The notes under the pieces are model-generated. The model worked only from the letters and a program-made list of their open reading frames with translations, was not told where the DNA came from and did no database searches. Of a stretch of DNA of 64,000 nucleotides, positions 9,515 to 18,472 are shown in pieces. Every line of letters begins with the position of its first letter. The first letter of the stretch is position 1. The position numbers and the translations under genes were made by a program. Source of the stretch: Melghiribacillus thermohalophilus (lineage in GTDB: Bacteria; Bacillota; Bacilli; Bacillales; Alkalibacillaceae); assembly GCF_004342905.1 (NCBI RefSeq), contig NZ_SMAN01000001.1:151437-215436 (forward strand), in the 5' to 3' direction.

Positions 9515-10177
9515 CTATACAGAAATTTTAACGACCTGAACTATATTTTCTGTTTGCTCCAGTTGATGTAAGAGTTCATCAGGGATATTCTGATCGGTTT
9601 CAATCACCATCAAAGCTTCTTTCCCCTGTTCTTTCCGGGAAACTTCCATATGCCCGATATTGATTTCATGTCTGGCCAATATGTTGGTTACAGCAGCTAT
9701 TGCACCATGTTTGTCATTGTGCATCACCAGGATTGCCGGATGATGCCCGGTTAGTTTCAGATCAAAACCATTTAACTCGGTTATTTCCGCTTTTCCGCCG
9801 CCAATGGAGATCCCGACAAGTTCAATCTCTCCATCTTTATCCCCCATACGGATTCTGGCTGTATTGGGATGGTCGGTAAGGGCATCCTCTTCTATAAATC
9901 GAATGTTAATGTTATTCTTCTTAGCGATTTCAAGGGATTGACTGATACGCTCATCAAAGGTATCAAAATCCAATATGCCGCCAACAATAGCTACGTCGGT
10001 ACCATGTCCTTTATATGTTTTGGCAAAAGAACCATACAAATAAATATCAGCCCACTCGGGTTCCCGGCCAAATAATTTTCTGGTCATCCGTCCGATCCGC
10101 GCAGCCCCAGCTGTATGGGAACTGGACGGCCCGATCATGATTGGACCAATAATATCAAATACGGATCGATATTTCAT
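9515..10177 (-). CDS. sdaAB: L-serine dehydratase, iron-sulfur type, beta chain
   Basis: Regulatory and catalytic partner of SdaAA. The N-terminal GPSSSHTAGAARIGR segment is the family hallmark. The last ~75 residues form an ACT domain (AAVTNILARHEINIGHMEV), which in related enzymes binds serine. Length is 220 residues. The ATG at 10177 follows AAGGATGGTGAG. A TATAAT -10 box lies 64 bases upstream, so sdaAB-sdaAA, and perhaps recG, start from here. Confidence 0.97.
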   Translation of the reverse strand: MKYRSVFDIIGPIMIGPSSSHTAGAARIGRMTRKLFGREPEWADIYLYGSFAKTYKGHGTDVAIVGGILDFDTFDERISQSLEIAKKNNINIRFIEEDALTDHPNTARIRMGDKDGEIELVGISIGGGKAEITELNGFDLKLTGHHPAILVMHNDKHGAIAAVTNILARHEINIGHMEVSRKEQGKEALMVIETDQNIPDELLHQLEQTENIVQVVKISV

Positions 10178-10240
10178 AAGCTCACCATCCTTTTCCCAAC
10201 CATATCACTCTGGATTTAAACACATATTTAAACCTATTCC

Positions 10241-10246
10241 ATTATA
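10241..10246 (-). promoter_or_regulatory. -10 element of the sdaAB promoter
   Basis: A perfect TATAAT on the minus strand (10246-10241) in the gap between yloV and sdaAB. No convincing -35 lies 16-18 bases upstream (ATATGA is the nearest), so an activator may help. Confidence 0.45.
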
Positions 10247-10348
10247 ACAAAAATACCAGCCATTCATATATCCATAAAGGGAATCATTTTCATTTATAAA
10301 TTTGATCTCTGGTCAAAGACAAATATGCTTAGACATGCTTATGTTTAC

Positions 10349-10398
10349 AAAAAAATTGCACCCCCAGATATAGAAGCCGTCCTGTATACGGGGGTGCA
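10349..10398 (-). terminator. Rho-independent terminator of yloU-yloV
   Basis: On the minus strand TGCACCCCC (10398-10390) pairs with GGGGGTGCA (10365-10357) and is followed by ATTTTTTT. The 24-base loop is long, but the stem and T-run are strong. It lies 42 bases after the yloV stop. Confidence 0.85.
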
Positions 10399-10439
10399 GC
10401 AGCATATGTTTAAACCATATTTTTTTCCTGACAGGCCTA

Positions 10440-12113
10440 TCATTCAACAGAAAAGATAAAAGAATAGATTGGCTGATTGCCCTGATGAACTTCAATTTCC
10501 AGATCTTCAAACTCATCCTCAAGAAACTGGACCAACTCGTCCACCTGTTCTTCTGTTGTATCGTCTCCTTTTAGGATGGTGACGATTTCATCCTCTTCAT
10601 CATCAATCATCTCAGCCAGCAATTGTCTGGCTGCTTCGGTCAGATCCTGGTGGGTAGCTTTAATCTGGCCGTCGGCAATTCCCATAAAATTGCCTTTTTT
10701 AATCGTCATGCCTTCAAATTGGGTATCACGGACCGCATATGTAACCTGGCCGGTCTTTACTCTGCCGGCAGCCGCTTCCATGGCTGACCGGTTTTCTTCA
10801 ATCGTTTGATCGGGGTGGAATGCAAGCAGTGCACTCAATCCCTGAGGTATGGTTTTTGTTGATACGACAACAACTTCTGCTTCTGCGAGCCCTGCGGCCT
10901 GTTCAGCAGCCATGACAATGTTTTTATTATTGGGCAACACAATGACTTTTTTGGCGTTGGCTTGCTGAATTGCTTCAGAAATATCCTGTGTGCTCGGGTT
11001 CATCGTCTGACCGCCTTCAATGACGACGGTAGCTCCCAGACTTTTAAATAACGTTTTAATTCCATCACCCATGGCAACGGTTACAATTCCGTACTCTGTT
11101 TTTTCCTTTTTCTTAACCGTACGCTCTTTCTTGGGACTGCCAACAATTTCCGTATGCTGTTTTCGCATATTTTCAATTTTCATATTGATCAGGCTGCCGT
11201 AGCGCTGAGCATAGGTTAGTACTTCTCCAGGATATTCCGCATGGATGTGAACTTTTACAAGTTCATCATCAGCCACAACAAGAAGAGAGTCGCCGAACTG
11301 ACTTAAGTCTTCCCGAAATGTTTGCTCATTGAATGGATGTTCAGCAACCTTATCCTCTTCAAATTGAACCATAAACTCGGTACAATATCCAAACTCTATA
11401 TCTTCTGTATCCATAAAATCCTGATGCATTTTATGGTGTTCAGCATTGATCATATCCCCGATGGTTACCTGTGCTGCAGCCTCTTCAGGAAGCTCTTCCC
11501 CTTTTAGGGCAGATAAAAAGCCTTCATAAATAATGACCAGGCCCTGCCCTCCGCTGTCGACTACTCCAACTTCCTTTAATACCGGAAGAAGATCAGGGGT
11601 CCGCTCCAAAGATGCCTTTGCCTCAGCAAGCACTTTTTCCATTAATTCAATAAAATCAGAAGCTGTTTGAGCTGCATCACTTGCAGCGCCCGCAGCATCT
11701 TTGGCTACGGTTAAAATCGTACCTTCCACGGGCTTCATGACAGCCTTGTAGGCTGTATCTACTCCAGCTTCAAGAGCATGGGCGAAATCTTCAAGGGACA
11801 GGGAATCAAGATCTTTAACATATTTCCCGAATCCCCGAAACAACTGGGAAAGGATGACCCCTGAGTTTCCACGTGCTCCCATCAGCAGTCCTTTGGAAAG
11901 AGATTGAGAAACTCGTCCTACATGGTCGTGCTCCCCCTTTTTTACTTCATTTGCTCCTGAAGTCATGGTTAGGTTCATATTCGTTCCAGTATCTCCGTCG
12001 GGTACTGGAAAAACATTCAGGGCATCAATCATTTTTGCATGATTTTTTAAATGATGAGCCCCAGAGAGAATCATTTGTGCGAATGTCGTACCCTCTAATG
12101 TCTGAATCGTCAC
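10440..12113 (-). CDS. fakA: Fatty acid kinase subunit FakA (YloV; DAK1/DegV-type fusion)
   Basis: FakA phosphorylates exogenous fatty acids held by a FakB (DegV-family) partner. The N-terminal ~200 residues are a DhaL-type kinase domain with NVFPVPDGDTGTNM and GARGNSGVILSQ nucleotide/Mg motifs and a GVVDSGGQGL segment. A central domain and a C-terminal FakB-contact domain follow. I chose the GTG at 12113 because AAGGAGG lies 8 bases upstream; an ATG at 12131 overlaps that ribosome binding site. Length is 557 residues, normal. No fakB gene is visible nearby. Confidence 0.95.
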   Translation of the reverse strand: MTIQTLEGTTFAQMILSGAHHLKNHAKMIDALNVFPVPDGDTGTNMNLTMTSGANEVKKGEHDHVGRVSQSLSKGLLMGARGNSGVILSQLFRGFGKYVKDLDSLSLEDFAHALEAGVDTAYKAVMKPVEGTILTVAKDAAGAASDAAQTASDFIELMEKVLAEAKASLERTPDLLPVLKEVGVVDSGGQGLVIIYEGFLSALKGEELPEEAAAQVTIGDMINAEHHKMHQDFMDTEDIEFGYCTEFMVQFEEDKVAEHPFNEQTFREDLSQFGDSLLVVADDELVKVHIHAEYPGEVLTYAQRYGSLINMKIENMRKQHTEIVGSPKKERTVKKKEKTEYGIVTVAMGDGIKTLFKSLGATVVIEGGQTMNPSTQDISEAIQQANAKKVIVLPNNKNIVMAAEQAAGLAEAEVVVVSTKTIPQGLSALLAFHPDQTIEENRSAMEAAAGRVKTGQVTYAVRDTQFEGMTIKKGNFMGIADGQIKATHQDLTEAARQLLAEMIDDEEDEIVTILKGDDTTEEQVDELVQFLEDEFEDLEIEVHQGNQPIYSFIFSVE

Positions 12114-12152
12114 ACCTATTTCCTCCTTCATTCAACCGACAAAAAAAATCCA

Positions 12153-12518
12153 TTATGCTTCCCCGGTTACCCGAACTCCCTGAATAAAAATATTGACAGA
12201 TTCTATAGATAAACCGAGGGTTTTATTTAATGTATATTTAACCTGATTTTGTACATTATGTGCCACTTCAGAAATTTTCGTTCCGTAACTGACAATGACG
12301 TACATATCAATGTGCAGCTGGTCATCTTCCTGACGGACGAGAACACCTTTTGAAAAGTTTTCCCGGCGCAAAATTTCAGCTATTCCATCCCGGATCTGCT
12401 TCTGGGATGCCATTCCTACGATACCATAGCATTCAACCGCTGCACCTCCGGCAATGGTTGCAATGACATCATTTGAAATCGTCACATGACCATACTCATT
12501 TTGCAAATCAATGGACAT
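12153..12518 (-). CDS. yloU: Asp23/Gls24 family envelope protein YloU
   Basis: Small Asp23-family protein that in Firmicutes is co-encoded with FakA. Hallmarks are the start YGHVTISNDVIATIAGGAAVEC, seen here as two adjacent segments near residues 7-30, and the GVLV...D.YVIVSYGTKI core. Length is about 121 residues and there is no membrane segment. The ATG at 12518 has GGAGG 6 bases upstream; another ATG 6 bases earlier touches the ribosome binding site. It is 39 bases ahead of yloV, in one transcript. Confidence 0.93.
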   Translation of the reverse strand: MSIDLQNEYGHVTISNDVIATIAGGAAVECYGIVGMASQKQIRDGIAEILRRENFSKGVLVRQEDDQLHIDMYVIVSYGTKISEVAHNVQNQVKYTLNKTLGLSIESVNIFIQGVRVTGEA

Positions 12519-12608
12519 ACTCATCCTCCTTAACTGGATAAACTACAGTTATTTTACTATATTCCCAGACATTTTAAAAGAAAACCTGCCGGAGTATAGC
12601 CCCCTTAT

Positions 12609-12637
12609 ACAATGTACGATATTTTTTTATCTGTCAA
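12609..12637 (-). promoter_or_regulatory. Candidate promoter of yloU-yloV
   Basis: A perfect TTGACA (12637-12632) is followed after 17 bases by CATTGT (12614-12609), a weak -10. It lies about 91 bases before the yloU start, in the divergent gap with rpmB. Confidence 0.45.
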
Positions 12638-12736
12638 GATGATTTTCTTGATAAACGTAATTGCAATATTTTTTTAGATATGATAAGTTAAATAAGTATT
12701 TAAAGCTATCATGGATGTAAGTAGGAGGGATATTCA

Positions 12737-12925
12737 ATGGCTCGCAAATGTGTAGTAACTGGCCGTAAAACACGTACAGGAAATAAACGTTCACATGCCA
12801 TGAATGCCAATAAACGTAAATGGAAAGCGAATGTACAAAAGGTTCGCATTATGGTAGATGGTAAACCGAAACGTGTATATGTTTCTGCCCGTGCTTTAAA
12901 ATCCGGAAAAGTAGAACGTGTTTAA
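12737..12925 (+). CDS. rpmB: 50S ribosomal protein L28
   Basis: Basic 62-residue ribosomal protein of the large subunit. The N-terminus [16 protein letters not shown] and the [20 protein letters not shown] core are diagnostic. No zinc-binding CxxC pair is present, so it is a C-minus form. The ATG at 12737 follows AGGAGGG at a good spacing. It is monocistronic on the plus strand, between the divergent yloU and the convergent spoVM, as in B. subtilis. Confidence 0.98.
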   Translation: MARKCVVTGRKTRTGNKRSHAMNANKRKWKANVQKVRIMVDGKPKRVYVSARALKSGKVERV

Positions 12926-12936
12926 TCTGTAAAAAT

Positions 12937-12965
12937 GCTCCCTGCTCGTCCCGAAAACAGGGAGC
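12937..12965 (+). other. Hairpin just after rpmB
   Basis: GCTCCCTG and CAGGGAGC form an 8-base stem 11 bases past the rpmB stop, without a T-run. It may protect the rpmB mRNA 3' end, upstream of the true terminator. Confidence 0.4.
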
Positions 12966-12981
12966 TGATAACATGCACAAA

Positions 12982-13010
12982 AGGCTGACCAACCTGGTCA
13001 GCCTTTTTTA
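12982..13010 (+). terminator. Rho-independent terminator of rpmB
   Basis: GGCTGACCA and TGGTCAGCC enclose the 3-base loop ACC, followed by TTTTTT. The opposite side has a four-base A-run, so it could also stop minus-strand transcription from spoVM. Confidence 0.9.
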
Positions 13011-13316
13011 CCATGTCAAAATCCGTTCATACTGGCACAGAAGAAGATTGGACGACTTGAGCATGGTGAACAAAGCAGATCAGGTCAGTTACCCCCTGCC
13101 ATCTTATTAACTGGTGTGCCAGTCAATCGTTTGTGTAAGTCCGGTGTGGAAACAAAATAAATAAATGTATAAAAGGATAAAAACGTTCCTAACAACATTC
13201 CCATGTATCACATAAACTAAGAGATTGGGCATACGATCTGGTTTTAAAAACTGAAGCTCATCATCCGTCCGCCATGGAACATAATCGTGCAGAGCCTTCT
13301 CCACACGATTAGCAGA

Positions 13317-13397
13317 TTAATCTTTTTTAAAGGTTGCAATAATCACTTTCACAATGCCTCCAATAAATTTTGGGAGTTTAATGGTATAAAATTTCAT
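13317..13397 (-). CDS. spoVM: Stage V sporulation protein M
   Basis: A 26-residue amphipathic peptide that recognises the convex forespore membrane and anchors the spore coat through SpoIVA. The translation starts MKFYTIKLPKFIGGIV and ends in ATFKKD, matching B. subtilis SpoVM in length and nearly in sequence, including the proline and GG that matter for localisation. GGAGGGG lies 6 bases before the ATG at 13397. Its position between thiN and rpmB is the conserved one. It is expected to be made in the mother cell under sigma-E; I could not identify a clear sigma-E promoter. Confidence 0.97.
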   Translation of the reverse strand: MKFYTIKLPKFIGGIVKVIIATFKKD

Positions 13398-13475
13398 CTG
13401 TTCCCCCTCCTCTAATCCGACAAAAATCACTGCAACACCACCTCTTGAACAGGATGGTGAAGGACATACCTCAAA

Positions 13476-14123
13476 TTAAACATCACGGCTCTTTATAAGT
13501 AATAATATGCCGTCAGTGAATGAAAAAGTACCAATTTTTTTGATCAACTGATTAGAAATACATAAAGATGAGCCAAAAGGTACGGTTTTATTTGTTAAGG
13601 GGTAGTAAAAACCATCTAATGTAAGACCCCTGACATTCAAACTAAGGGGAACAAATGAAATATAAGGATAATTGAAGTCATGATGAATCGTATATTTACC
13701 CGGGGTTTTTAATTCCAGCCAGTTTCCTTTATTAATCACCGCACCTTCAGCACCTGATGAATGCAGCTGGTACAATAGTTGAATATTGATGATTTCATGA
13801 TCAAGCCTTCCACCTGTGACCCCAAATAAATAAACAGAATCTGTTCCTAAAGATAAAGCTCGATCAATGGCTAGTTCTAAGTCTGTCTTATCTTTTTCTC
13901 GTGGTACTTTATCGATGTTTTCCACATGGTCTGATATCTTTTTCATATCTTTTTCACTGATGGAGTCAAAATCTCCCACAGCATAATCAGGAATGATTCC
14001 TTGATTGATTAAAGTCAGGTTTCCCCTGTCAGCCCCAATCCAGATCATCTTTTCTCCATGATATGGATGAAGGTCAGGGACTTCAGAAACAGGTCCACCC
14101 CCTACAATTCCTATTCGTGGCAT
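13476..14123 (-). CDS. thiN: Thiamine pyrophosphokinase
   Basis: Transfers pyrophosphate from ATP to thiamine to make thiamine diphosphate. The catalytic-domain motifs GADRGNLTLINQGIIPDYAVGDFDS (read in two pieces, residues ~33-57) and KDKTDLELAIDRAL are present, followed by GVTGGRLDH and a C-terminal beta domain. The frame is open for 31 codons upstream, but the ATG at 14123 with AGGTGA just before it gives 215 residues, the usual size, starting at PRIGIVGGGP. It is last in the prpC-prkC-rsgA-rpe-thiN row, 98 bases from rpe. Confidence 0.93.
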   Translation of the reverse strand: MPRIGIVGGGPVSEVPDLHPYHGEKMIWIGADRGNLTLINQGIIPDYAVGDFDSISEKDMKKISDHVENIDKVPREKDKTDLELAIDRALSLGTDSVYLFGVTGGRLDHEIINIQLLYQLHSSGAEGAVINKGNWLELKTPGKYTIHHDFNYPYISFVPLSLNVRGLTLDGFYYPLTNKTVPFGSSLCISNQLIKKIGTFSFTDGILLLIKSRDV

Positions 14124-14221
14124 ATACATCACCTGTCTTTCCTCGAATAAGGATAACTGTTCATGATTGATCATAAACGAACCCCTGCCCGTCGAATCGT
14201 GCAAGGGTAATATCATCAGAT

Positions 14222-14866
14222 TTAATTGAAAAGATCCCGGATGGCTTTTTTGCGGTCAGGCTGATTAAAGATTGCACTTCCCGCCACCAGAACATCTGCT
14301 CCTGCCTCTACACAAAGTGAGGCAGTCTCTTGATTTACGCCGCCGTCAACTTCAATTTCGAATGATAATTGCTGTTGTTCTCTCCATTCTGCTACCTGTT
14401 TAATTTTTGGCAATACAGATTGAATAAATGTTTGGCCACCAAATCCAGGATTAACCGTCATAAGCAAAACCATATCAACATCCTGTAACACCGGCCGAAT
14501 CATATCAGCAGGTGTCGCGGGATTGATCACAACCCCGGCTTTAACCCCCTGACTTTTTATATTCTGGATCGTTCGGTGCAGATGAGGGCAGGCTTCCTGA
14601 TGAACGGTCATAAAATCAGCTCCTGCTTTTGCGAAAGCTTCGATATAAAGATCAGGGTTGTCGATCATGAGGTGAACATCCAGCGGCAAATCGGTCACCG
14701 GACGAATCGCATCAACAATCAAAGGCCCAATAGTAATATTAGGAACAAAATGCCCGTCCATGACGTCAACATGAATATAATCCGCTCCCGCCTGTTCCAC
14801 ATCTTTAATTTCTTTTTCCAGATTGGCAAAATCAGCAGATAATATAGAAGGTGCAATTTTAGTCAT
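14222..14866 (-). CDS. rpe: Ribulose-phosphate 3-epimerase
   Basis: Interconverts ribulose 5-phosphate and xylulose 5-phosphate in the pentose phosphate pathway. It is a TIM barrel with the family signatures [13 protein letters not shown] at the start, [12 protein letters not shown] (metal His/Asp), [17 protein letters not shown] and a terminal EVDGGVN phosphate site. Length is 214 residues. It overlaps the rsgA stop by 4 bases (ATGA), so translation is coupled. Confidence 0.98.
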   Translation of the reverse strand: MTKIAPSILSADFANLEKEIKDVEQAGADYIHVDVMDGHFVPNITIGPLIVDAIRPVTDLPLDVHLMIDNPDLYIEAFAKAGADFMTVHQEACPHLHRTIQNIKSQGVKAGVVINPATPADMIRPVLQDVDMVLLMTVNPGFGGQTFIQSVLPKIKQVAEWREQQQLSFEIEVDGGVNQETASLCVEAGADVLVAGSAIFNQPDRKKAIRDLFN

Positions 14867-15750
14867 CGCTCATACCTCGGCTTTCTGTTTTGGATTTCTT
14901 GTAGAAATTGAAGATAATGCTGGTACCGGAAAGAAGCGATTTCCTCCTTCTCAACAGCTTCCTTCACGGCACATTTCGGTTCCTGATGATGACGACATCC
15001 TCTGAATTTACATTGTGAATGTTTGTCCCTCATTTCCGGGAAAAAGTGCTGAAGTTCATCTGCGTCTATGTTTTCAAACTCCAGAGAACTAAATCCAGGG
15101 GTGTCCGCTATTAGCCCCCCGTGCATTTCCAACAGTTCCACATGTCTCGTTGTGTGTTTCCCGCGGCCGAGACTCTTTGAAATCCCTTTGGTTTCTAAGT
15201 TTAATCCAGGTTTCAGCTCGTTAAGTAAAGTTGATTTGCCTACACCGGATTGTCCGGCCATGACCGTTGTTTTGCCTTTCATATATGGAATAATATCATC
15301 AATACCCTCTTTCCCCTTTGCAGATACAAGGAGAACCGGGTAACCAATTTGATGATAAGTTCTCCGGAAACGTTCGATTTCATGTTTTTCATTTTCATCA
15401 ATCAGATCCATTTTTGTAATGATGAGGACAGGCTCAATCTGTTCAGCTTCCACAAGCACCAAAAACCGGTCCAGAAGCTGGGCATTGAATACTGGATCAA
15501 CTGCAGAAGTAACGATAAAAGCCTGCTGTACATTAGCAATTGGTGGCCGAATGAGTTCATTGTCCCTTTTCTCAATTTTTGTCAAATAACCGGAACCGTC
15601 ATCCTGAAGTTCTATGTCTACCCGATCTCCAACCAGCGGAGTGATATTTTTTTTTCGGAATAGTCCCCTTCCCCGGCATTCAATTACCCGGTCAGCTACC
15701 TGGACATAGTAAAACCCGCTAAGCGCTTTTATGATTTTCCCTTTCGTCAT
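14863..15750 (-). CDS. rsgA: Small ribosomal subunit biogenesis GTPase RsgA (CpgA)
   Basis: Circularly permuted GTPase that helps mature the 30S subunit. An N-terminal OB fold is followed by the permuted GTPase: TKMD (G4), then SAK (G5), the P-loop GQSGVGKST (G1) and DTPGFS (G3). A C-terminal zinc knuckle C-x4-C-x-H-x6-C lies in [15 protein letters not shown]. Length is 295 residues. In B. subtilis the neighbour PrkC phosphorylates this protein; the gene order prkC-rsgA is kept, 6 bases apart. Confidence 0.97.
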   Translation of the reverse strand: MTKGKIIKALSGFYYVQVADRVIECRGRGLFRKKNITPLVGDRVDIELQDDGSGYLTKIEKRDNELIRPPIANVQQAFIVTSAVDPVFNAQLLDRFLVLVEAEQIEPVLIITKMDLIDENEKHEIERFRRTYHQIGYPVLLVSAKGKEGIDDIIPYMKGKTTVMAGQSGVGKSTLLNELKPGLNLETKGISKSLGRGKHTTRHVELLEMHGGLIADTPGFSSLEFENIDADELQHFFPEMRDKHSQCKFRGCRHHQEPKCAVKEAVEKEEIASFRYQHYLQFLQEIQNRKPRYER

Positions 15751-15756
15751 TGAATG

Positions 15757-17712
15757 TTATTCACCTTCTTCATATGGGACTTGACGATCGATAATAACTT
15801 CATCATTCAGTACGACTTTATATCTACCAGATGAATCAGGTGGAATCGTCAACTCAATGGTATATTCTTTGTCCTGACGTATGGTGTCACTTCTGTATAA
15901 TTCTGTAAAATCATGATTTATATCTTCCACATAAATGTTCACTTCATGATCCTTTGGTTCTTCTCCTTCTTCGTCAATATCCACCGTAAATGTAACCTCT
16001 CTGGTGACCGGAGGTTTCGGCTCAGGACCATCGGATATATAAATCGTAATGTCCGTTTGTTTTTCTACTTCTGTATATGGTTCTGGATCCTGTCTGATCA
16101 CATGTCCTTCTGGAATTTCATCGGAATATTCTCTTTCGATATTTAACGACAAATCATTTTCCATGATATAAGCCCTGGCTTCTTCTTCCGTACTGCCTTT
16201 CAGGGATCTCAAAACAACCTTTGGTGGCCCAGTACTCACGACAAAAATCACTGTTGTTTCTTCGGGTATGACTTCATCCCCGGGCATCGGCTGGTAGTGA
16301 TCAATGATTTGACCTTCTGGTTCATCTGATGCTCGATCGATCGCAACGACATCTTTATAGTTTAATTCCTCCTCAAGCAGCTGTTTCACCTGATCAAACG
16401 GCTTTCCTTCGTAGTTGTCAAAAGCTTTTTTTTCTTTGCCGAGGCTTGTGAAAACAGATACGGTGGACCCTTCCCTTACAACCGAGCCTGCGTCCGGATC
16501 AGTTTTGATCACATACCCTTCCGCTACCGTATCGGAATATTGTGTTTCCCGTTCAACATTTAAATTTAAATCACTTAATTTTTCGTAAGCTTCTTCATAT
16601 GGCAAACCGGCGACATCTGCGACTTCCACTTCTTCAGGAATAAGCATCTTTGGTATGAGGAACAAAGCAGCAATACCTGCTACAATTAAAAAAGCGATGA
16701 TCGAACCGATGATTACGGGCCATTTTTTACGCCTTTTTTGATTGTTATTTCTCGGCTCTGTACGGTTTTTATCTACTACGATTGTATCGTCATCCTTCAA
16801 CCCCTTGAATGTATCATTCGTGATTACAGGGATGGCTTTGGTTTCTTCTCCATCGATTTCCGGAACCTCAAACCGCTTTTCATAAAGCCTTTCTGGCAGT
16901 AATGCGGTGTTCAGATCCTCTTCCATTTCTTGAATATCCTCATAACGATGAAAAGGGTCTTTGGCTGTTGCTTTCAGCACTACGTTTTCTAAACTCTGCG
17001 GTACATCGGGATTCCAGCGTTTGACTGACGGCGTATTACTCTGAAGATGCTTTAAGGCAATGGACACCGCTGATTCACCAGAAAACGGTAGCCTGCCCGA
17101 AAGCATTTCAAAAAGGACAATCCCAAGGGAATAAATGTCCGATTTTTTTGTCGCCATACCCCCCCTGGCCTGCTCAGGCGAGAGATAATGAACAGAACCT
17201 AATACAGAATTCGTCTGGGTCAGCGTCGTACCGGTAAGGGCCATAGCGATTCCAAAGTCTGTCACCTTTATGGTTCCATGATCATTCACGAGAATATTCT
17301 GGGGTTTTATATCACGATGAACGATTCCATTTTCATGGGCATGTCGAATGGCAGCGATGATTTGCTGCATGAAATCAACAGCCTGTTCAACAGGTAATGG
17401 TGCATGTTTTTGAATATATTGTTTCAACGTCATCCCCTTCACATATTCCATGACGAGGTAATAGATATCGCCTTCTTCTCCTACATCATAAATATTGACG
17501 ATATTCGGATGGGACAAGCTGATCGTTGATTGCGCTTCTCGACGGAAACGCTCGATAAATTCATCGTCATTGGCATATTCCATCCGTAAAACTTTGATGG
17601 CAACATCCCGTTGAAGAATTGTGTCCCTGGCCAGATACACATTAGCCATTCCCCCACCGCCGATGGTGTCAATGATGCGATATCGGTCATTCAACAAATG
17701 GCCCCTCAACAT
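15757..17712 (-). CDS. prkC: PASTA-domain serine/threonine protein kinase PrkC
   Basis: Membrane kinase that senses muropeptides and lipid II and controls germination, growth and cell wall turnover. The kinase domain occupies about residues 1-270 (GGGGMANVY glycine loop, catalytic HRDIKPQNI, DFG in VTDFGIA). One membrane helix lies at about 328-350 (VIIGSIIAFLIVAGIAALFL). Outside follow three PASTA repeats to about residue 570 and a beta-rich tail. Length is 651 residues. The ATG overlaps the prpC stop by one base. Confidence 0.97.
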   Translation of the reverse strand: MLRGHLLNDRYRIIDTIGGGGMANVYLARDTILQRDVAIKVLRMEYANDDEFIERFRREAQSTISLSHPNIVNIYDVGEEGDIYYLVMEYVKGMTLKQYIQKHAPLPVEQAVDFMQQIIAAIRHAHENGIVHRDIKPQNILVNDHGTIKVTDFGIAMALTGTTLTQTNSVLGSVHYLSPEQARGGMATKKSDIYSLGIVLFEMLSGRLPFSGESAVSIALKHLQSNTPSVKRWNPDVPQSLENVVLKATAKDPFHRYEDIQEMEEDLNTALLPERLYEKRFEVPEIDGEETKAIPVITNDTFKGLKDDDTIVVDKNRTEPRNNNQKRRKKWPVIIGSIIAFLIVAGIAALFLIPKMLIPEEVEVADVAGLPYEEAYEKLSDLNLNVERETQYSDTVAEGYVIKTDPDAGSVVREGSTVSVFTSLGKEKKAFDNYEGKPFDQVKQLLEEELNYKDVVAIDRASDEPEGQIIDHYQPMPGDEVIPEETTVIFVVSTGPPKVVLRSLKGSTEEEARAYIMENDLSLNIEREYSDEIPEGHVIRQDPEPYTEVEKQTDITIYISDGPEPKPPVTREVTFTVDIDEEGEEPKDHEVNIYVEDINHDFTELYRSDTIRQDKEYTIELTIPPDSSGRYKVVLNDEVIIDRQVPYEEGE

Positions 17713-18467
17713 TATGATTCACCTTCCTTCGTGGATTCATCATAATGTATAAGGGCCAGCGTTATATTGTCCTCGCCGCCCCGTTCATTTGCAAGGGTGA
17801 TCAGTTGTTTAGCGGCTTCTTCAATGGATTCTGATTCGATCATATATTGATGAAGTTCGTCATCGCTCACTTTGTTAGACAGTCCATCGGAACACAATAT
17901 TAAGTAATTGTCTTCTTCCCATTCGATGCTTTTAATATCGACATCAACCCGTTCGGAAGTTCCAAGTGCTTTCAATAATACATTCTTACGGGGATGGTGT
18001 TCTGCGTCCTCCGGGCTGATCTGTCCAGACCGGACCAATTCGTTCACCAGTGAATGGTCTTCTGTCACCTGAGTAAAGCCATAACTATTCGACACATAAC
18101 AGCGGCTGTCACCAACATGGGCAACAGATGCAAAGTCATCTCCAATGATCGCAGCTACAATAGTTGTGCCCATTCCTTTACATTCTTCATGTTCAATCGC
18201 GTGTTGAAAAATTTTTTGATTGGCTTCCTGAATTCCTTCCTCCAGCCATTTTTCGGCATCATCCGGGGAAGGAATGAACCCGGTTTCGTCCCATTTCTGA
18301 TGCAGAAAAGATGTTGCAATGCTGCTGGCAACATCGCCGGCACGATGTCCGCCCATCCCGTCAGCCACCATAACCAGCATTTGCCCATGATCATTGGTGT
18401 AAATTCCACCTGCATCTTCATTATGACTGCGGACCAGACCGGTATCCGTCAAAAAATGTCCAATCAT
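17712..18467 (-). CDS. prpC: PP2C-type phosphoprotein phosphatase PrpC
   Basis: Removes phosphates placed by PrkC. PP2C metal motifs are present: RSHNEDAGG near residue 13, VADGMGGHRAGD, HVGDSR and SDGLSNKV, with a final GGEDNIT. I chose the ATG at 18467, since GAGG lies 8 bases before it; a GTG at 18476 lies inside that ribosome binding site. Length is 251 residues. Only 5 bases separate it from rlmN. Confidence 0.96.
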   Translation of the reverse strand: MIGHFLTDTGLVRSHNEDAGGIYTNDHGQMLVMVADGMGGHRAGDVASSIATSFLHQKWDETGFIPSPDDAEKWLEEGIQEANQKIFQHAIEHEECKGMGTTIVAAIIGDDFASVAHVGDSRCYVSNSYGFTQVTEDHSLVNELVRSGQISPEDAEHHPRKNVLLKALGTSERVDVDIKSIEWEEDNYLILCSDGLSNKVSDDELHQYMIESESIEEAAKQLITLANERGGEDNITLALIHYDESTKEGES

Positions 18468-18472
18468 TTTTT

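Larger units (their letters stand above)
12926..13316. other. Gene-poor stretch between rpmB and spoVM
   Basis: Apart from the two hairpins at 12937-12965 and 12982-13010, I see no supported gene. A 65-codon minus-strand frame (13107-13304) begins with GTG, has no ribosome binding site and no recognisable features. Confidence 0.5.

Noticed and set aside
13107-13304. 65-codon minus-strand frame between rpmB and spoVM
   Set aside because: GTG start without a ribosome binding site, no recognisable domain, and it only fills a gap between known genes.
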